Assembly: GCA_023259875.1 (NCBI GenBank)
Contig: JALRFL010000242.1
Coordinates: forward strand, 1-8,687
DNA: 8,687 nucleotides
Direction: 5' to 3'
DNA from: Alphaproteobacteria bacterium
Lineage (GTDB): Bacteria > Pseudomonadota > Alphaproteobacteria > Puniceispirillales > UBA1172
Both the position numbers and the translations under genes were made by a program. The notes beneath the pieces are model-generated. The model ran no database searches and was not told the DNA's origin. It worked only from the letters and a program-made list of their open reading frames with translations. This document shows, in pieces, positions 7,324 through 8,687 of the stretch (the first letter of the stretch is position 1; the number at the start of each line of letters is the position of its first letter).

Positions 7324-8340
7324 TTATCCCCTCCTAAGCAACATTTTCTTGCGTTCCCGAAAGGCATCATGCGACGCATCCGTGCCATCGTGAAACGACC
7401 CAAACCATTTATCCCATGGCATTTCCAAATTGCCATAATTGCAATCAAAATAGCGATGGTGCATTTGGTGATGAAATGTCCCCAAAGCCAAATATTTTTT
7501 ATCTTTAATCAGTATTGCCTCATATCCGGTATGCGAGGTCGCCGCCGTCAGAGACTGATGCTGCATATGAAACAAAATATGAAATGGGCTGGATGGGACA
7601 AAGAAATGAATGAGAATAGAAGAAAAGAAAAGGATATGTTCAACCGGATGCATGGATAATCCTGACCATGGGCCAACATTGGTATTCTTATGATGCAGGG
7701 CATGGGCTAACCGATAAAGCGGCGGCCAATGTAACCACCGATGCACCCAATAAAAATGAAAGGAAATCCAGATCGGTGTCAGCAATATCATCACCACAAA
7801 CCACATCGGATGATCCGCCCATAACAGCACTGGCGCATAGCCGTTTGCCATCGCCCAGAACATGAGCACCTCATAAAACGTCCAGACCGTAACCCCACTG
7901 GCAAGTGACCAGAACATATTGTCACGCACCTGATTTTTGAACAGAAAATTCTGTTGTAAGGAGGTGAGTTCACGGTTGTCATAGCGCAGGTGCTGATCCT
8001 GTTTTTGCAACGAATAGAAAAACAGATGCAAACATCCAGCGACCAAAACCATCAACACCATGTTGCGAAGGTAAAGCCACATCACCCAATCAAACGATAG
8101 CGTTGCCATTACCTCTAATGTTGGCTGAAACCAATACCATGAAATCACCGCCACCAGAATAAGCACAGAGCGTTCGGTAACAATCAGCCATTGCGATAAC
8201 ATCCAACGGCATATTCTAACAGGATCAAGTGGCCATGAAAATAAAGGTGAGACCTTGATAGGTACTTTAGGCGCATGATTCCATCGGCTAGCAAAACTGC
8301 CGCTATTAGGTGTCACCTCATCACCTGCCATTTCACCCAA
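7324..8340 (-). CDS. Membrane di-iron hydroxylase/desaturase, sterol desaturase/fatty acid hydroxylase superfamily
   Basis: 338 residues. This superfamily uses a His-coordinated di-iron centre in the inner membrane to hydroxylate or desaturate lipids or other hydrophobic substrates with O2. The His clusters are complete: His195 and HRWLH (200-204) in one helix end, HALHH (213-217), HPVEH (231-235), His270, and HHQMHH (290-295). Hydrophobic segments lie around residues 51-71, 88-109, 142-164, 179-198 and 236-257. The soluble C-terminus (EMPWDKWFGSFHDGTD) is typical of the family. Start: TTG 8340 has AAAGG 6 nt upstream. An ATG at 8331 three codons later is the alternative and lacks a well-spaced Shine-Dalgarno. 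The gene lies 17 nt after the ABC permease and 3 nt before the ureohydrolase-like gene, so co-transcription is near certain. Its substrate and its link to amine metabolism are not evident. Confidence 0.85.
   Translation of the reverse strand: MGEMAGDEVTPNSGSFASRWNHAPKVPIKVSPLFSWPLDPVRICRWMLSQWLIVTERSVLILVAVISWYWFQPTLEVMATLSFDWVMWLYLRNMVLMVLVAGCLHLFFYSLQKQDQHLRYDNRELTSLQQNFLFKNQVRDNMFWSLASGVTVWTFYEVLMFWAMANGYAPVLLWADHPMWFVVMILLTPIWISFHFYWVHRWLHWPPLYRLAHALHHKNTNVGPWSGLSMHPVEHILFFSSILIHFFVPSSPFHILFHMQHQSLTAATSHTGYEAILIKDKKYLALGTFHHQMHHRYFDCNYGNLEMPWDKWFGSFHDGTDASHDAFRERKKMLLRRG
7328..7335 (-). promoter_or_regulatory. Strong Shine-Dalgarno inside the end of the upstream gene
   Basis: AGGAGGGG on the minus strand, with AGGAGG 9 nt before ATG 7320. 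The same bases encode the two terminal Arg codons (AGG AGG) of the membrane hydroxylase just before its Gly and TAA. Translation of the upstream gene must pass over this site, which suggests coupled translation. Confidence 0.8.
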
Positions 8341-8346
8341 ACCACA

Positions 8347-8351
8347 CCTTT
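8347..8351 (-). promoter_or_regulatory. Ribosome binding site favouring a TTG start
   Basis: AAAGG on the minus strand lies 6 nt before TTG 8340 but 15 nt before the next in-frame ATG (8331). It therefore favours the TTG start of the membrane hydroxylase, in the 17-nt gap after the permease gene. Confidence 0.5.
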
Positions 8352-8357
8352 ATGAGA

Positions 8358-8687
8358 TTATTTTTTTCGATAAGCCCCTTGTGCAATCCGGTCAATCACC
8401 ATGGCACATACCAGAATAGCCAAGCCGCCAAGCAATCCTTGGCCTTTAGCCGCGTATTGAAGGGATTCCAAAATTAACGCCCCTAACCCATCCGCACCAA
8501 TCAATGACGCAATCACAACCATCGACAGACTCATCAAAATGGTCTGATTGATGCCGGTCATGATGGATGGCATAGCAAGGGGAATCTCAACATTCATCAT
8601 TAACTGTCGACGCGAACAGCCAAAGGCCACCGCAGCTTCTTTTGTGGCCTCTGGAACACCGCGAATGCCCAAAGCGGTCAAGCGGAT
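8358..8687 (-). CDS. proW: Glycine betaine/proline-type ABC transporter permease, C-terminal part (5' truncated)
   Basis: Partial: 109 residues to the stop, open to the right edge (the first visible residues are IRLTALGIRGVPE). The TTG at 8681 is an internal Leu codon, not a start. The fragment contains the EAA loop that contacts the ATPase (EAAVAFGCSRRQLMMNVEIPLAMPSIM) and the family sequence GINQTILMSLSMVVIASLIGADGLG. A last transmembrane segment (LGGLAILVCAMVIDRI) and a short basic tail follow. This matches ProW/OpuAB-type inner-membrane permeases importing glycine betaine, proline betaine, choline or related quaternary amines. Substrate choice lies in the binding protein, which is outside the window. 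It is the first visible gene of the minus-strand operon; ATPase and binding-protein genes are expected to the right. Its presence supports a small zwitterionic or quaternary amine as the substrate of the cluster. Confidence 0.9.
   Translation of the reverse strand: MRLTALGIRGVPEATKEAAVAFGCSRRQLMMNVEIPLAMPSIMTGINQTILMSLSMVVIASLIGADGLGALILESLQYAAKGQGLLGGLAILVCAMVIDRIAQGAYRKK

Noticed and set aside
7306..7659. Plus-strand open frame antisense to the hydroxylase and ureohydrolase junction
   Set aside because: It lies opposite conserved His-motif coding sequence, shows no family features and is explained as a shadow frame.
8679..8681. TTG as the start of the ABC permease
   Set aside because: The codons before it (Ile-Arg) and after it match the internal IRLTxLGIR sequence of ProW-type permeases, and the frame runs off the window edge.

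Overview
The window looks like a chromosomal catabolic/accessory segment from a marine-type alphaproteobacterium. Base composition is balanced by eye and genes are tightly packed. The family mix (ProW-type uptake, a non-pyrrolysine MttB homologue, a dimethylglycine-dehydrogenase-like flavoprotein and an Xsc-like sulfonate enzyme) resembles SAR116- or roseobacter-like bacteria. That assignment is an inference from gene content and style; no rRNA or other marker is present.

Layout: (1) 1-1242 (+) is the C-terminal part of a thiamine-diphosphate enzyme resembling sulfoacetaldehyde acetyltransferase (Xsc), cut by the left edge. (2) 1243-3633 (-) is a FAD/GcvT-type amine demethylase of the dimethylglycine/sarcosine dehydrogenase family; its stop codon directly abuts the stop of the Xsc-like gene. 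(3) 3634-3776 is a divergent control region with a perfect 15-bp TTCAA-N5-TTGAA palindrome and a second, shorter palindrome. (4) 3777-4733 (+) is a LysR-family regulator. (5) 4813-6345 (+) is an MttB-superfamily methyltransferase. (6) 6346-8687 (-) is an operon reading right to left: a glycine-betaine/proline-type ABC permease (cut by the right edge), a membrane di-iron hydroxylase of the sterol desaturase/fatty acid hydroxylase superfamily, and an arginase/agmatinase-family enzyme. The last gene's stop directly abuts the mttB-like stop.

How the genes could work together (inference): the transporter would import a quaternary or methylated amine, the MttB-like protein would remove a methyl group from the quaternary nitrogen, and the DMGDH-like flavoprotein would oxidatively remove N-methyl groups onto tetrahydrofolate. 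If the Xsc-like enzyme belongs to the same pathway, the substrate would be an N-methylated taurine such as taurine betaine, with sulfoacetaldehyde as the late intermediate. An alternative is ordinary glycine betaine breakdown beside an unrelated sulfonate gene. The roles of the ureohydrolase-like protein and the membrane hydroxylase are unexplained. The ureohydrolase-like protein keeps all metal ligands but has Cys where guanidine-cleaving relatives have the substrate-binding Glu. No RNA genes, insertion sequences, CRISPR arrays or clear rho-independent terminators were seen, and no gene-free stretch exceeds 300 bases.
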